Source: Azospirillum thiophilum
GTDB taxonomy: Bacteria; Pseudomonadota; Alphaproteobacteria; Azospirillales; Azospirillaceae
Assembly: GCF_001305595.1 (NCBI RefSeq)
Contig: NZ_CP012401.1
Span: forward strand, 124,001-188,000
Length of the DNA: 64,000 nucleotides
Direction of reading: 5' to 3'
The notes beneath the pieces were generated by a model. It had not been told where the DNA came from, ran no database searches, and worked only from the letters and a program-made list of their open reading frames with translations. The position numbers and the translations under genes are program-made. This document shows positions 17,287 to 27,106 of the stretch, piece by piece. How positions within the stretch are numbered: position 1 is the stretch's first letter; every line of letters starts with the position of its first letter.

Positions 17287-19470
17287 GTGACCGTCGCCGT
17301 GTTCGAACGCATCAGCATCAAGGGCAAGATCGGACTGATCCTGGCGGCGGCCGGCATCGGGCTTATGCTGATCGCCGTGGTCAGCCTGATGGGCCTGCGT
17401 GCCGAGATGATGGCCGACCGCCAGGACAAGACCCGCAGCGTGGTGGAGGTCGCACACGGCCTGATCGCCCATTACGAGGCACAGGAACGGGCCGGCGCCC
17501 TGCCGCGTGCGGCGGCACAAGCCCAGGCCAAGGCAGCGTTGAAGACGCTGCGCCATGACGGCGACGAGTATTTCTTCGTCACCGACCTCGGCCCGCGCAT
17601 GATCATGCACCCGATCAAGCCTGAACTGGACGGCACCGACGTCTCGGGCAATGCCGACCCCAACGGCAAGCTGCTGTTCCAGGACTTCGTCCGGGTGGTG
17701 AAGGCCGACGGCGCCGGCTTCGTCGATTATCTCTGGCCCAAGCCGGGATCGGCCGAGCCGGTCGCGAAGCTGTCCTACGTCAAGGGCTTCGCTCCCTGGG
17801 GCTGGTTGATCGGATCGGGCATCTACATCGACGACGTCGGCGTCGCCTTCCGTCGGGCCGCGCTGCGGCTGGCCGGCACCGGGCTGTCGATCGCGCTCGC
17901 CGCCGTCCTGCTGGCCCTTCTGGTCAGCCGGGCCATCGTCCGGCCGCTCGACGGGCTCGGCCGGGTCATGCAGGATCTTGCCGGCGGCAACAGCGGGGTG
18001 AGCGTGCCCGGCACCGGCCGCGGCGACGAGATCGGCGCCATGGCCCGCACCGTCGAGGTCTTCCGTGTCCAGCAGATCGACCTCGCCCACCATTGGGAGC
18101 GGCAGAAGATCGAACACCGCGTCGCCGAGCAGCGCGCCCAGGCGCTGAAGCGGCTGACCGACCGTTTCGACGCCACCATCGCCGAGACGATCCGCACCGT
18201 CGGCACCGCCGTCGGCACGCTGGAAACCACCGCCCGCGCCCTGTCCGCCACCGCCGACCGCAACCGGAGCGAGGCGACCTCGGTGGCCGGCGCCTCGCAG
18301 CAGGCGTCGAGCAGCGTGCAGACGGTGGCGGCGGCGACGGAGCAGCTGACCGGCTCGATCGCCGCCATCGGCGAACAGGTGGTGACTTCGTCCGCTATCT
18401 CCAACCAGGCGGTGGAGGCGTCGCACATGGCGGGCGAGCGGATCGACGGGCTGGGCCAGGCGGCGCAGAAGATCGGTGAGGTGGCCGGGCTGATCGCCGG
18501 GATCGCCAGCCAGACCAATCTTCTGGCATTGAACGCAACCATCGAGGCGGCGAGGGCCGGCGAGATGGGCAAGGGGTTCGCCGTGGTGGCGGGCGAGGTG
18601 AAGAATCTGGCCGGCCAGACCGCCAGGGCGACGGAGGAGATCGCCCAGCACATCGCCGAGGTGCAGGACGCGACCCGCGCGGCCGTCGCCGCCATCCGCG
18701 AGATCGGCGCCGTCGTCGCCCGCAGCGACGAGATCGCCACCTCGATCGCCGCCGCGGTCCAGCAGCAGGGGGCCGCCACCGGCGAGATCGCCCGCAGTGC
18801 CGGCGAGGCGGCGGAGGGAACCCGCCAGGTGTCGACCAGCATCGACGCTGTGTCCGACGCGGCGCTGGAAACCGAACGGTCGGCGGGCGCCCTGCTGGAT
18901 GCGGCCGGCGGCCTGTCGCGGCAAGCCAAGGGATTGCGCGGCATGGTCGATAGCTTCCTGGTCAATGTCGAGGCGATCAACGCCGCGCCGCTGGCCGCGC
19001 TCCACGACGCGACGCCCGACGGAACGGAAACCTTCATGCCCTGGACCGACAGCCTCGCGGTGGGGGAGGAGGGAATCGACACCGACCACATGATCCTGAT
19101 CGCCCTGATGAACGAGGCCGCATCGCTGGCCCGACAGGCCAAGGAGGGCCGCAGGGAGGCCGGCGGCCGTCAGGCGCTCGGCGAGGCGGTCGGCAGGCTG
19201 CTGACCTACACCGCCCTGCATTTCGAGGAGGAGGAGCGGCTGATGGAGCAGTGCGGCTATCCCGACCGCGTCGCCCACAAAGCCCAGCATGAGGCCCTGC
19301 GGGCCCGCGCCGATGCGTTGGGACGGCGTCTGGCCGCAGGCGAGACCGTCGCCGACGAGTTGCTCGCCCTGGTGCGCGAATGGCTCTTCGAGCATATCCA
19401 GCGGGCCGACAAGCGCATCGGGGCGCACATGGCGGCGGCCCGGCGGACGGCGGAGGTTCGCGCCGCATAG
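17287..19470 (+). CDS. chemoreceptor (Cache-HAMP-MCP) with C-terminal bacteriohemerythrin
   Basis: 727 residues. In order: TM1 (about 14-38), single Cache domain (about 45-190; [31 protein letters not shown]), TM2 (about 200-220), HAMP, MCP signalling domain (tip [20 protein letters not shown] near 410), then a hemerythrin domain (about 580-715). The di-iron ligands are present: DTDH, HFEEEE, HKAQHE and FEHIQRAD. It should report oxygen or a redox ligand at the di-iron site together with an extracytoplasmic small molecule. The start is a GTG with GGGAG 8 nt upstream; an in-frame TTG 21 bp upstream is less likely. It stands alone. Confidence 0.92.
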   Translation: MTVAVFERISIKGKIGLILAAAGIGLMLIAVVSLMGLRAEMMADRQDKTRSVVEVAHGLIAHYEAQERAGALPRAAAQAQAKAALKTLRHDGDEYFFVTDLGPRMIMHPIKPELDGTDVSGNADPNGKLLFQDFVRVVKADGAGFVDYLWPKPGSAEPVAKLSYVKGFAPWGWLIGSGIYIDDVGVAFRRAALRLAGTGLSIALAAVLLALLVSRAIVRPLDGLGRVMQDLAGGNSGVSVPGTGRGDEIGAMARTVEVFRVQQIDLAHHWERQKIEHRVAEQRAQALKRLTDRFDATIAETIRTVGTAVGTLETTARALSATADRNRSEATSVAGASQQASSSVQTVAAATEQLTGSIAAIGEQVVTSSAISNQAVEASHMAGERIDGLGQAAQKIGEVAGLIAGIASQTNLLALNATIEAARAGEMGKGFAVVAGEVKNLAGQTARATEEIAQHIAEVQDATRAAVAAIREIGAVVARSDEIATSIAAAVQQQGAATGEIARSAGEAAEGTRQVSTSIDAVSDAALETERSAGALLDAAGGLSRQAKGLRGMVDSFLVNVEAINAAPLAALHDATPDGTETFMPWTDSLAVGEEGIDTDHMILIALMNEAASLARQAKEGRREAGGRQALGEAVGRLLTYTALHFEEEERLMEQCGYPDRVAHKAQHEALRARADALGRRLAAGETVADELLALVREWLFEHIQRADKRIGAHMAAARRTAEVRAA

Positions 19471-19563
19471 GCTGCAAGGGAGACTGCGAAATGACGGGGA
19501 TCCCTGGCGCGAAACGGGTCCCCCCTTGACCTCGGCCGCAAGCGGGCCCATTCCTGACGGACC

Positions 19564-20178
19564 ATGAAGGCAAGACTCATCCGCATCGCCGCCGCCTCCG
19601 TCCTCGCCGTCGCCGCGTCCGCCGGGATCGCCTGGTGGCAGGTGCGCAGCGCCACCACCACCGTGGAGAGCGGCACGAAGACCGCCGTGGCCATCGGCGG
19701 CCCCTTCACTCTCACCGACAACCACGGCAAGACGGTCACCGAGGCCGACTTCCGCGGCAAATACATGCTGATCTATTTCGGCTACACCTATTGCCCGGAC
19801 GTCTGCCCGACCGAGCTCGGGGTGATGGCCCAGGCGCTCGACCAGCTGGGGGCGAAGGCCGACAAGGTCCAGCCGGTCTTCATCACCATCGATCCGGACC
19901 GCGACAACGTGGCGCACATGAACGATTACGTCGCGCTGTTCCATCCCCGGATGGTCGGGCTGACCGGTACGCCCGATCAGGTCCGCAACGCCGCGCGCGC
20001 CTACCGCGTCTATTACGCCAAGGCACCGCAGAAGGACGCAAAACCCGACGAATACCTGATGGACCACTCCAGTTTCATCTACCTGATGGGGCCGGACGGT
20101 GGATTCGTCGGGGTGTATCCCGGCGGCACCGGCGCCGACAAGATCGCGCAGGATCTGTCGGGCCGGATCACCGGCTGA
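19564..20178 (+). CDS. SCO1/SenC/PrrC family copper chaperone
   Basis: 204 residues, anchored by an N-terminal helix (about 5-25) with a periplasmic thioredoxin-like domain. The copper/thiol motif CPDVCP (C77, C81) and the distal His H168 (LMDHSSF) are intact. SCO proteins deliver copper to the CuA site of cytochrome c oxidase or act as a thiol-disulfide reductase; this member has all three Cu ligands. No oxidase genes are adjacent. The ATG at 19564 directly precedes the signal anchor, but the Shine-Dalgarno site is poor. Confidence 0.93.
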   Translation: MKARLIRIAAASVLAVAASAGIAWWQVRSATTTVESGTKTAVAIGGPFTLTDNHGKTVTEADFRGKYMLIYFGYTYCPDVCPTELGVMAQALDQLGAKADKVQPVFITIDPDRDNVAHMNDYVALFHPRMVGLTGTPDQVRNAARAYRVYYAKAPQKDAKPDEYLMDHSSFIYLMGPDGGFVGVYPGGTGADKIAQDLSGRITG

Positions 20179-20200
20179 CCCCCGCGACGGCGGAGAAAAG

Positions 20201-20243
20201 ACCCGGAAAAGCGCTGAAAAGCGGTCATACCACCGGGTTTTTT
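20201..20243 (+). terminator. terminator after the SCO gene
   Basis: ACCCGG pairs with CCGGGT around an A-rich loop, followed by six T (20238-20243). The stem is only 6 bp and the loop long, so efficiency is uncertain. Confidence 0.5.
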
Positions 20244-20343
20244 CGCAGACTGGAGCCGGACAACCCGCCGCACCGCGGCAAAAACCGCGACATTTCCTAT
20301 CTTTATCAATCTTTTCAATGATTTACACCGCAGGTTTTGCGAC

Positions 20344-20372
20344 TTGACAGGGTAACGCCCCAACCGTATGGT
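20344..20372 (+). promoter_or_regulatory. sigma-70-type promoter of the F0 ATP synthase operon
   Basis: Perfect -35 TTGACA (20344-20349), 17-bp spacer, -10 TATGGT (20367-20372), 48 bp upstream of atpI. One of the two clearest promoters in the window. Confidence 0.8.
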
Positions 20373-20419
20373 CTCGCCGCTTTCGCATGGCTGCGAGCCA
20401 GGAGAGATTGAGAGGCGAA

Positions 20420-20788
20420 ATGGACGACAAATCGCCCTCCGATCCCCTGGAAGACCTCGAGGCCCGGTTGCGGAAGGCGCGTGAGGGACAGCGCGGCTGG
20501 TCTGGCGGACCCGGTAGCAAATACCACCGTCCGCCCCAGGGCGCCCTCGCCACCGCCTTGCGAATCGGGACGGAACTGGTCGCGGCCATGATCGTCGGCG
20601 TCGGCGGCGGGCTCCTGCTCGACCGCTGGCTCGGCACCGCGCCCTGGGGACTGATCGTCATGTTCTTCCTGGGGGCCGCGGCGGGAGTCCTGAACGTCTA
20701 CCGGGCCGTCACCGGTCTCGGCATCGCCGCCGGCTATAGCCGGCCCACTGGGGACGACAACGAGCGCCGAGACGGCGACGCACACTGA
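20420..20788 (+). CDS. atpI: ATP synthase assembly protein AtpI
   Basis: 122 residues with two membrane helices (about 52-72 and 78-98), the second starting GLIVMFFLGAAAGVLNVYR. AtpI helps assemble the c-ring. It opens the F0 operon, as is typical in alphaproteobacteria. The ATG at 20420 has GAGAGG upstream. The 13-bp gap to atpB indicates co-transcription. Confidence 0.9.
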   Translation: MDDKSPSDPLEDLEARLRKAREGQRGWSGGPGSKYHRPPQGALATALRIGTELVAAMIVGVGGGLLLDRWLGTAPWGLIVMFFLGAAAGVLNVYRAVTGLGIAAGYSRPTGDDNERRDGDAH

Positions 20789-20800
20789 GCGAGGACGACC

Positions 20801-21544
20801 TTGGATCCGCTGCACCAGTTCCAAATCAACCCGTTGTTCCAGATCGTGCTCGGCGGTTACGACGTGTCGTTCACGAACTCGGCCTTCTTCATGGTCGTGG
20901 CCGTGGCGGCGATCTACGCCCTGCTGGTGATGGGCATGGCGAACAAGTCGATGGTTCCCGGCCGCCTTCAGGCGCTGGCCGAGATGTTCTACGAGTTCGT
21001 CGCGAACCTGGTGCGCGACAACGCCGGCCACGACGCCAAGCCCTATTTCCCGTTCGTGTTCTCGATCTTCATGTTCGTCCTGATCGGCAACATGATCGGC
21101 ATGATCCCCTACACCTTCACCTTCACCAGCCACATCATCGTGACCTTCGCGCTGGCGGCGACGGTGTTCGTGTTTGTCACCATCTTGGCCCTGATGAAGC
21201 ATGGCCTGCACTTCTTCTCCTTCTTCATGCCGCACGGCGCTCCGATCGCGCTCGCCCCGATCCTCATTCCGATCGAGGTGATCTCCTACGTGATGCGCCC
21301 CGTCAGCCTCTCGATCCGACTGTTCGCCAACATGATGGCCGGTCACACGATGCTGAAGGTGTTTGCTGGCTTTACGGTCATGATGATCAGCGGTCTCGGC
21401 GCGCTGGGTTTCGTCACCGGCCTCGTCCCGCTGGCCATCAACGTCGCGTTGACCGGCTTCGAGTTCCTGGTCGCGTTCCTGCAAGCCTACGTCTTCTCGA
21501 TCCTGACCTGCCTGTACATCCGCGACGCCCTCGAGCTTCACTGA
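20801..21544 (+). CDS. atpB: F0F1 ATP synthase subunit a
   Basis: 247-residue membrane subunit that forms the proton half-channels against the c-ring. The essential arginine is R173 in [16 protein letters not shown], and several membrane helices are clear. The start codon is TTG at 20801, with GAGGA 5 nt upstream, and gives the family's usual N-terminus (MDPLHQFQI). Second gene of the F0 operon. Confidence 0.96.
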   Translation: MDPLHQFQINPLFQIVLGGYDVSFTNSAFFMVVAVAAIYALLVMGMANKSMVPGRLQALAEMFYEFVANLVRDNAGHDAKPYFPFVFSIFMFVLIGNMIGMIPYTFTFTSHIIVTFALAATVFVFVTILALMKHGLHFFSFFMPHGAPIALAPILIPIEVISYVMRPVSLSIRLFANMMAGHTMLKVFAGFTVMMISGLGALGFVTGLVPLAINVALTGFEFLVAFLQAYVFSILTCLYIRDALELH

Positions 21545-21647
21545 GCACTGCACCCGGCAGCGCCGCAAGCGACGCTCAGGGACCGCCACGGATCAAAAAG
21601 TCATCGCCTCAACCAACAGTTCACACTTACCTAGAGGAATGAGTACC

Positions 21648-21872
21648 ATGGAAGCTGAAGCCGCCAAGTTCATCGGTGCCGGTCTGGCCGTTATCGCCCT
21701 CGCCGGCGTCGGCCTGGGTATCGGCAACATCTTCTCGACGCTCATCGGGTCGATCGCCCGCAACCCGGCCGTCCAGCCGAAGGTCTTCCCGATCGGCATT
21801 CTGGGCTTCGCGCTGACGGAAGCCGTCGCGCTGTTCGCCCTGCTGATCGCCTTCCTGATCCTGTTCGCCTAA
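21648..21872 (+). CDS. atpE: F0F1 ATP synthase subunit c
   Basis: 74-residue hairpin of two membrane helices joined by the polar loop ARNP (37-40). The proton-carrying acid is E58 in [11 protein letters not shown]. An AGAGGA Shine-Dalgarno site lies ahead of ATG 21648; the ATG nine bases upstream (21639) adds MST and is too close to that site. The 103-bp gap after atpB has no other gene. Confidence 0.95.
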   Translation: MEAEAAKFIGAGLAVIALAGVGLGIGNIFSTLIGSIARNPAVQPKVFPIGILGFALTEAVALFALLIAFLILFA

Positions 21873-21966
21873 GGCCAGAGCGGCTTTCAAAAAAAACAGC
21901 TCTGACGCGGCGCCGGGCTTCCTAAGAGAAGTTTCGGCGCCGCTCCTTTGCCTAGGGGGACCGATC

Positions 21967-22617
21967 ATGCCGAACCTGTTGGCCAAAGGCCGGCTGGCCC
22001 GCTGGTCGGGTGTGGCGGGCGCATCGCTCGTCACCCTCACCACGATGGCCGGCACCGTCCTGGCGGCCGCGGCGGAGCACGCTCCGGACGCGGCGCATGG
22101 CGGCGAGCACGCTTCCGGCGGCCTGCCGCAGCTCAATCCCGCCAATTTCCCGACCCAGATCTTCTGGCTGGCTCTGACCTTCGGCGTTCTCTACCACCTC
22201 ATGTCCAAGAAGGCGCTCCCGCGCGTGGCCGAGGTGCTGGAGGCGCGGCAGGAGCGCATTTCGCGCGACCTCGCCAAGGCCGCCCAGTTGAAGGAAGAGG
22301 CCGAGGCCATCATGGCCCAGGTCGAGAAGTCCCTCGCCGGCGCCCGTGCCGAGGCCCAGGGTGTCATCGCCCAGGCCAGCGCCGACATCGAGGCGAACAA
22401 CCAGGCCCGTCAGGCCCAGCTGAACGCCGACATCGCCGAACGCCTGCGCAGCGCCGAGGCCTCCATCGCAGCCGCGAAGGACGAGGCTCTGGCCAACATC
22501 CGCACCGCGTCGAGCGATATCGTCCGCGACATCACCGGCCGTCTGGCCGGCGTCGACGTCGATCAGGCCCAGGCGGACGCCGCTGTCGCGGCCGTGCTTG
22601 AGGAGCGCCGGGGATGA
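21967..22617 (+). CDS. atpF': F0F1 ATP synthase subunit b'
   Basis: 216 residues: an unusually long N-terminal stretch (about 60 residues, with a hydrophobic segment at 17-36 and a His/Ala-rich linker), one membrane helix (about 60-78, TQIFWLALTFGVLYHLM), then a long charged coiled coil forming the peripheral stalk. Paired with the b subunit as in photosynthetic and other alphaproteobacteria. Its stop overlaps the atpF start by 4 bp (ATGA). Confidence 0.93.
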   Translation: MPNLLAKGRLARWSGVAGASLVTLTTMAGTVLAAAAEHAPDAAHGGEHASGGLPQLNPANFPTQIFWLALTFGVLYHLMSKKALPRVAEVLEARQERISRDLAKAAQLKEEAEAIMAQVEKSLAGARAEAQGVIAQASADIEANNQARQAQLNADIAERLRSAEASIAAAKDEALANIRTASSDIVRDITGRLAGVDVDQAQADAAVAAVLEERRG

Positions 22618-23093
22618 ACGCACCTGAATTCTGGGTCCTCGTAGCCTTCGTCATCTTCGTGGCCCTGGTCTGGAAGAAGGCGTCGGCAGCGATCGGCTCC
22701 CTGCTCGACGGCCGCGCCGAGAAGATCCGTGCCGAACTGGACGAAGCCGAGCGTCTGCACAAGGACGCCCAGGCCCTGCTGAACGGCTACCAGCGCCGTC
22801 TGGCCGATGCGCAGAAGGAAGCGGAGGCCGTCCTGGACCATGCCCGCGAGGAAGCCGCCCGCCTTCGCGCCCAGGCCGGGACCGACCTCGAGGCGTCGCT
22901 GAAGCGCCGCGAGGCCCAGGCCGTGGACCGCATCGCCCAGGCGGAAGCCGCGGCGCTGGCCGAAGTCCGCAACCTGACGGTTGACGTCGCCATCGGCGCC
23001 AGCAAGCGCGTCCTGGCCGGTGGCCTGTCCCCGGCCCAGGCCGACACGCTGATCGACCAGTCGATCGGCGAGCTGCCGAAGCACCTGCACTGA
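22614..23093 (+). CDS. atpF: F0F1 ATP synthase subunit b
   Basis: 159 residues: N-terminal membrane helix (about 4-20, FWVLVAFVIFVALVWKK) and a long alpha-helical stalk rich in Ala, Glu and Arg. Dimerises with b' to hold the stator. Translationally coupled to the b' gene by ATGA. Last gene of the F0 operon; the F1 genes are elsewhere, as is normal in this group. Confidence 0.95.
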   Translation: MNAPEFWVLVAFVIFVALVWKKASAAIGSLLDGRAEKIRAELDEAERLHKDAQALLNGYQRRLADAQKEAEAVLDHAREEAARLRAQAGTDLEASLKRREAQAVDRIAQAEAAALAEVRNLTVDVAIGASKRVLAGGLSPAQADTLIDQSIGELPKHLH

Positions 23094-23167
23094 TCGGCCC
23101 CCCGCCGATCGGATGAGCCGAGCTTCGCCGCAACGATTGTTGCAGTGTGAGCAACGGAGTTTCGAGA

Positions 23168-23195
23168 ACCCCGGCCTATGCGCCGGGGTTTTTCT
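23168..23195 (+). terminator. terminator of the F0 operon
   Basis: 9-bp stem AACCCCGGC / GCCGGGGTT with a 6-nt loop, continuing into TTTTCTTT. It separates the ATP synthase genes from the dioxygenase gene. Confidence 0.9.
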
Positions 23196-23254
23196 TTGCT
23201 GGAATGGAACCGTCGCCGTCCTCTCCCATCGCCCGGCCGGAGTTCCATTCGTCC

Positions 23255-24043
23255 ATGCCCTCTTCGACCACACAGTTCCCCTCAGTCTTCGTCTCGCACG
23301 GCGCCCCCACGCTGGTGCTCGAGACGAGTGCCGGCCGCGATTTCCTGGCAGGGCTCGGTCGTCGGCTGGGCCGGCCGAGCGCGATCCTGGCGGTTTCGGC
23401 CCATTGGACCACCCGCGGGCCGGCGGTCAGCGGAGCGGCGGCACCGGAAACCATCCATGATTTCTATGGCTTTCCCGACGCACTCTACCGCATGCGCTAT
23501 GCCGCCCCCGGCGCACCGGCGCTTGCACAGCGGGTCGCCGCGCTGACCGGCGTCGCCATCGACCCATCGCAGGGGCTGGACCATGGCGCCTGGGTGCCAC
23601 TGATGCTGATGTATCCGGAAGCCGACATCCCGGTTGCCCAACTGTCGGTCATGCCCCACCGCAGCGCTGCCGACCACATCGCGCTCGGCCGGCAGTTGGA
23701 GTCGCTGCGGCGGGACGGCGTATTGATCCTCGCCAGCGGCGGCGCAGTCCACAATCTGCGGGAATTCCGTTTCGGTGGTACCGGTGCCGCCCCTTGGGCG
23801 ACCAGCTTCGCCGACTGGCTCGATGCCACGCTGGCCGCCGGCGATACCGAATCGCTGGGCGATTGGCTGACGGCCAGCCCCGACGCCCGCCGCGCCCACC
23901 CGAGCGACGAGCATTTCCTGCCCCTGCCGGTGGCCTTGGGCGCCGCCGGTCCCGCTCCCAAGGCAGAACGGCTGCATGCCGGTTTCGAACATGGCAGCCT
24001 GGGCATGCATGCCTATTCCTTCACCGGAGGAGATGCCACCTGA
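23255..24043 (+). CDS. class III extradiol dioxygenase, DODA/YgiD type
   Basis: 262 residues. Conserved metal-site motifs of the DODA/LigB-like family: VSHGAPTL (H15), VSAHWTT (H50), LDHGAWVP and GGAVHNLREF. Family members open catecholic rings such as DOPA using non-haem Fe or Zn, and the natural substrate is unknown in most bacteria. The ATG at 23255 starts the conserved region and lies beyond the F0 terminator; upstream in-frame starts would begin inside or near that terminator and are rejected. No catabolic partners are adjacent. Confidence 0.88.
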   Translation: MPSSTTQFPSVFVSHGAPTLVLETSAGRDFLAGLGRRLGRPSAILAVSAHWTTRGPAVSGAAAPETIHDFYGFPDALYRMRYAAPGAPALAQRVAALTGVAIDPSQGLDHGAWVPLMLMYPEADIPVAQLSVMPHRSAADHIALGRQLESLRRDGVLILASGGAVHNLREFRFGGTGAAPWATSFADWLDATLAAGDTESLGDWLTASPDARRAHPSDEHFLPLPVALGAAGPAPKAERLHAGFEHGSLGMHAYSFTGGDAT

Positions 24044-24185
24044 CCTTTGGCGGTACTCCGTCGCACACTTGTCTGTTTGCCTGGGGGGAACGCCAAGCTA
24101 CAATCCGCGCCGCGCGGCGTCCGTCCTCTCGGTTGTGACCGGCCGTCCGCGCGGATCGTCAGGCACAGCGTGAGCGGGAGTCGGT

Positions 24186-26243
24186 GTGAAGCGGAACGGC
24201 ATTCTGTCCCGGAGCGGCCGCCGGACCCGATTCCGCGACATGACCGTGTCGGCCCGGATCAGTGCGGGATTCGGCATCGCCCTCGGGCTCGTGATCCTGC
24301 TGGCCCTGGTCGGGCTCGGCTGGTTCCATACGGTGTCGCGCGACATCGACGCCTTCTCCGGCCGTGCCGACCTGTCCCAGGCGGCGGCCGATGCCGATGT
24401 CAGCCTGCGCGACCTGGAGGTCGCGGTGCGCGACCATCTGACCTATGGCGACGACCAAAGCCTGCTGGACGCCTCCTGGCGGCACGACACGCTGATGGAG
24501 CGGCTCGACATCCTGTCCAAGGGCGCGATCGAGACCGCCGACCGCCAGGGCGTCGACAAGGCCCGCAGCTCGCTGGAGGATTATTGGGCGGCGGTGCAGA
24601 AGGTCATCGCACTGCGCAGCGACCGCAACAGCCAGATGACCGGAGTTCTGGAACCGCTGGTCGGCCAGACCCGCGGCAAGCTCGACCATCTCAAGAGCGC
24701 CGGCGGCGTCGACTCGACGGCCCTTGCCGGCGATGCAGCCATCGCCGTGCTGCTGATGCAGGAGCATCTGACCCGCTTCATCGACCGCCGCGACCCGCAG
24801 GACGCCGAGGCGATGCGCGCCCAGCTCGCCGCCGCCCGCGACCGGCTGGCCGAGATGAACCGCTACCTGTGGGTTCCCGGCACGAGGCAGGCCATCGACG
24901 AGGTGGCCGCGTTGCTGTCCAAGGCGGGCGGCGTGCTGACCGCCATCGAGGCGGCGGTGGCCGAGGAGGACAATCTGCGCGCCGAGGCGATGGCCGCGAA
25001 CGCCGCCGGCATCGCCGCCAATCTGGGCGAGATCCGCCGACGCACCGAGGCCGGGACCCAGGCGTTGCGCGGCACGCTCGCCGACGGGCTGTCCGGCTAC
25101 ACCCGCGTCGCGCTGTGGATCGGCGGGGCGGTGCTGCTGGCCGGGCTGCTGGCGCTGTGGCTGGTCCAGCGCAGTGTCGCGGTGCCGGTGAAGGCAATGA
25201 CGAAGGCGGTGACGGCGCTGGCCGCCGGGCGGACCGACGTGACCGTGCCGGCGCTGGGTGGCCGTGACGAGATCGCCGCCATGGCCCTTGCGGTCGAATC
25301 GCTGCGTACCACCGCGGAGGACACCGGACGCGAACGCCGCGAGGCCGAGGTGGAACACAGCCGCCTGCTGCGCGAAAAGGCGGTGGCCGAGGCCGCCAGC
25401 CGGGCCAAGAGCGATTTCCTGGTCAACATGGGCCAGGAACTGCACGGCCCGCTGACCGAGATCGTCAACGCCAGCCAGTCGCTGATGACCGATCTGCACC
25501 GGTTGGGCGTCGATGAGCTGGCGACCGACGTCGAGCATATCCAGTGGACCGGGGAGCAGCTGACCACCCTGGTCGACGCCCTGCTGGATTACGCGAAGGT
25601 CGAGGCCGGAGCAATGGACGTCTGCCTGCAGGACTTCGATATCAACCGCCTGCTGACCGAAGCGCGCGAACGGTCGATGCCCGCAGCCGACCTCTATGGC
25701 AACAGCCTGGAGCTTTCGGCCCCCGCCGGGCTGGGCCAGATGCATTCGGATTTCACCAAGGTGCGGCAGGCCTTGCTGAACCTGCTGGACAACGCCTGCA
25801 AATTCACCCAGGAGGGGACCGTCACCCTGTCGGCCGAACGGCTGGAGCGCGACGGCGCCCGCTGGTATCGCTTCACCGTCAGCGACACCGGCCGCGGCTT
25901 CCCCAACGCCCAGGCCGGCAGGTTGTTTCAGCCCTTCGTCCAGGGCGCCGGCAGCGGGGCCGTCGCCACCCGTGGCCAGGGCAAGCCGCGCGGTGCCGGG
26001 CTGGGCCTGACGCTGGTCGGCCATTATACCGCGATGCTGGGCGGCGACATCGAGGTCGCGAGCGAGCCCGGCCACGGCACCCGCATAACCATCGCCCTTC
26101 CCGCCGTCTACGAGCCGCCGGCCGAGGAGCGTGCCCTGCAGGTCGAGGCGGTCGGCAACGCCAAGCCGCTGCTGCGCGTGGCCACGCTGAGGCCCGCCGG
26201 GCAGCTCGCCGGAACCGCGCCGATGACACAGATCGGCCCGTAG
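24186..26243 (+). CDS. membrane histidine kinase-like protein with Gln at the phosphoacceptor position
   Basis: 685 residues. TM1 (about 28-48), a long extracytoplasmic helical region (about 50-305), TM2 (about 307-330), HAMP (about 331-385), a HisKA-like region and an HATPase_c domain. ATPase motifs are intact: N-box NLLDNACKF, G1 DTGRGF, G2 GAGLGLTLV. In the H-box the usual SHELRTPL reads GQELHGPL, so Gln417 replaces the phosphorylated His. It may not autophosphorylate at the usual site, may use the nearby His420, or may act as a phosphatase or scaffold. The start is a GTG with GGGAG 5 nt upstream. No response regulator is adjacent. Confidence 0.88.
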   Translation: MKRNGILSRSGRRTRFRDMTVSARISAGFGIALGLVILLALVGLGWFHTVSRDIDAFSGRADLSQAAADADVSLRDLEVAVRDHLTYGDDQSLLDASWRHDTLMERLDILSKGAIETADRQGVDKARSSLEDYWAAVQKVIALRSDRNSQMTGVLEPLVGQTRGKLDHLKSAGGVDSTALAGDAAIAVLLMQEHLTRFIDRRDPQDAEAMRAQLAAARDRLAEMNRYLWVPGTRQAIDEVAALLSKAGGVLTAIEAAVAEEDNLRAEAMAANAAGIAANLGEIRRRTEAGTQALRGTLADGLSGYTRVALWIGGAVLLAGLLALWLVQRSVAVPVKAMTKAVTALAAGRTDVTVPALGGRDEIAAMALAVESLRTTAEDTGRERREAEVEHSRLLREKAVAEAASRAKSDFLVNMGQELHGPLTEIVNASQSLMTDLHRLGVDELATDVEHIQWTGEQLTTLVDALLDYAKVEAGAMDVCLQDFDINRLLTEARERSMPAADLYGNSLELSAPAGLGQMHSDFTKVRQALLNLLDNACKFTQEGTVTLSAERLERDGARWYRFTVSDTGRGFPNAQAGRLFQPFVQGAGSGAVATRGQGKPRGAGLGLTLVGHYTAMLGGDIEVASEPGHGTRITIALPAVYEPPAEERALQVEAVGNAKPLLRVATLRPAGQLAGTAPMTQIGP

Positions 26244-26252
26244 AAGGCCGGC

Positions 26253-26942
26253 TCAGCCACGCGGCCGGGCGGTATCCTCCGGCGCATCGCCGTCATCGAC
26301 CGGCCGGCCGTACTTCATGCGCCGCATCTTCTCCGCCACCCGCGCGATCTCGTCCGGCGGCAGGATCGCCGGCTCGCCGAACTGCTGGGCGTGCAGATAC
26401 TGACGGGCCAGCGTCTCGACCTCCACCGCCAGGGCCAGAGCCGCTGCGACGCCGTTCCCCAGCACGATCATGCCATGGTTGCCCAGCAGGCAGGCCAGCC
26501 GCCCCTCCAGTGCCACCAACGCGTGATCGGAGAGCGCCTGCGTGCCGAAGGTGGCGTAGGGAGCGCAGCGAATCGAATCGCCACCGGCCAGCGCGACCAT
26601 GTAATGAAAGGCCGGGATGCCGCGCCCATGCACGGCGAGCGCGGTGGCGAAGATCGGGTGCGCATGCAGCACGACCGACACGTCCGGCCTGGCCCGCAGG
26701 ATGTCGCGGTGGATGCGCCATTCCGACGAGGGCCGGCGGGTGCCGAGATAGGTGCCGTCGAACCCAATCTCGACGATGTCGTCCGGCTCCATGGCGTCAT
26801 AGGCCATGCTGGTCGGGGTGACCAGGAAGCCGCCTTCAATCCGGTGCGACAGGTTGCCCGACATGCCCTGATTGACGCCCAGCCGGTTCATGGCAAGGCA
26901 GCCGTCGATCACGGCCTGTCGTTCGGCGAGGTTGGTGGTCAT
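26253..26942 (-). CDS. class II aldolase/adducin family protein
   Basis: 229 residues of the L-fuculose-phosphate aldolase/ribulose-phosphate epimerase fold. The Zn-binding set is complete: E74 (SSEWRIHRDI), H93 and H95 (LHAHP), H156 (GNHGMIV), along with QGMSGNLS near residue 25. Family members cleave or epimerise phosphorylated sugars or methylthioribulose. The ending KMRRMKYG is common in this bacterial subfamily. The exact substrate cannot be read from sequence. It converges with the kinase gene (9-bp gap), and the IS element is inserted 68 bp upstream of its start. Confidence 0.88.
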   Translation of the reverse strand: MTTNLAERQAVIDGCLAMNRLGVNQGMSGNLSHRIEGGFLVTPTSMAYDAMEPDDIVEIGFDGTYLGTRRPSSEWRIHRDILRARPDVSVVLHAHPIFATALAVHGRGIPAFHYMVALAGGDSIRCAPYATFGTQALSDHALVALEGRLACLLGNHGMIVLGNGVAAALALAVEVETLARQYLHAQQFGEPAILPPDEIARVAEKMRRMKYGRPVDDGDAPEDTARPRG

Positions 26943-27002
26943 GGCGCGCGTCCGGGATGGTGGAGCGCAAAAGGGGGCATGGAGCGAGGTGCAGGGTCAA
27001 GG

Positions 27003-27010
27003 GAAGTTTG
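27003..27010. repeat. target-site duplication, left copy
   Basis: GAAGTTTG immediately outside the left inverted repeat. The identical octamer lies at 28672-28679. An 8-bp duplication is expected for IS1595-family transposition. Confidence 0.85.
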
Positions 27011-27106
27011 CAGACTTATGTAGCACCCGCCACCGCCTGATCCTGCCGCGTCGCCGCCCTGCCAGCTACCCTGTCGCCCTGAAGCCGCACAGAAGGGGCA
27101 TGGAGT

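Noticed and set aside
15913..20067. 1,384-codon minus-strand frame
   Set aside because: Antisense to phoH, the hemerythrin receptor and the SCO gene, all strongly supported; a high-GC artefact.
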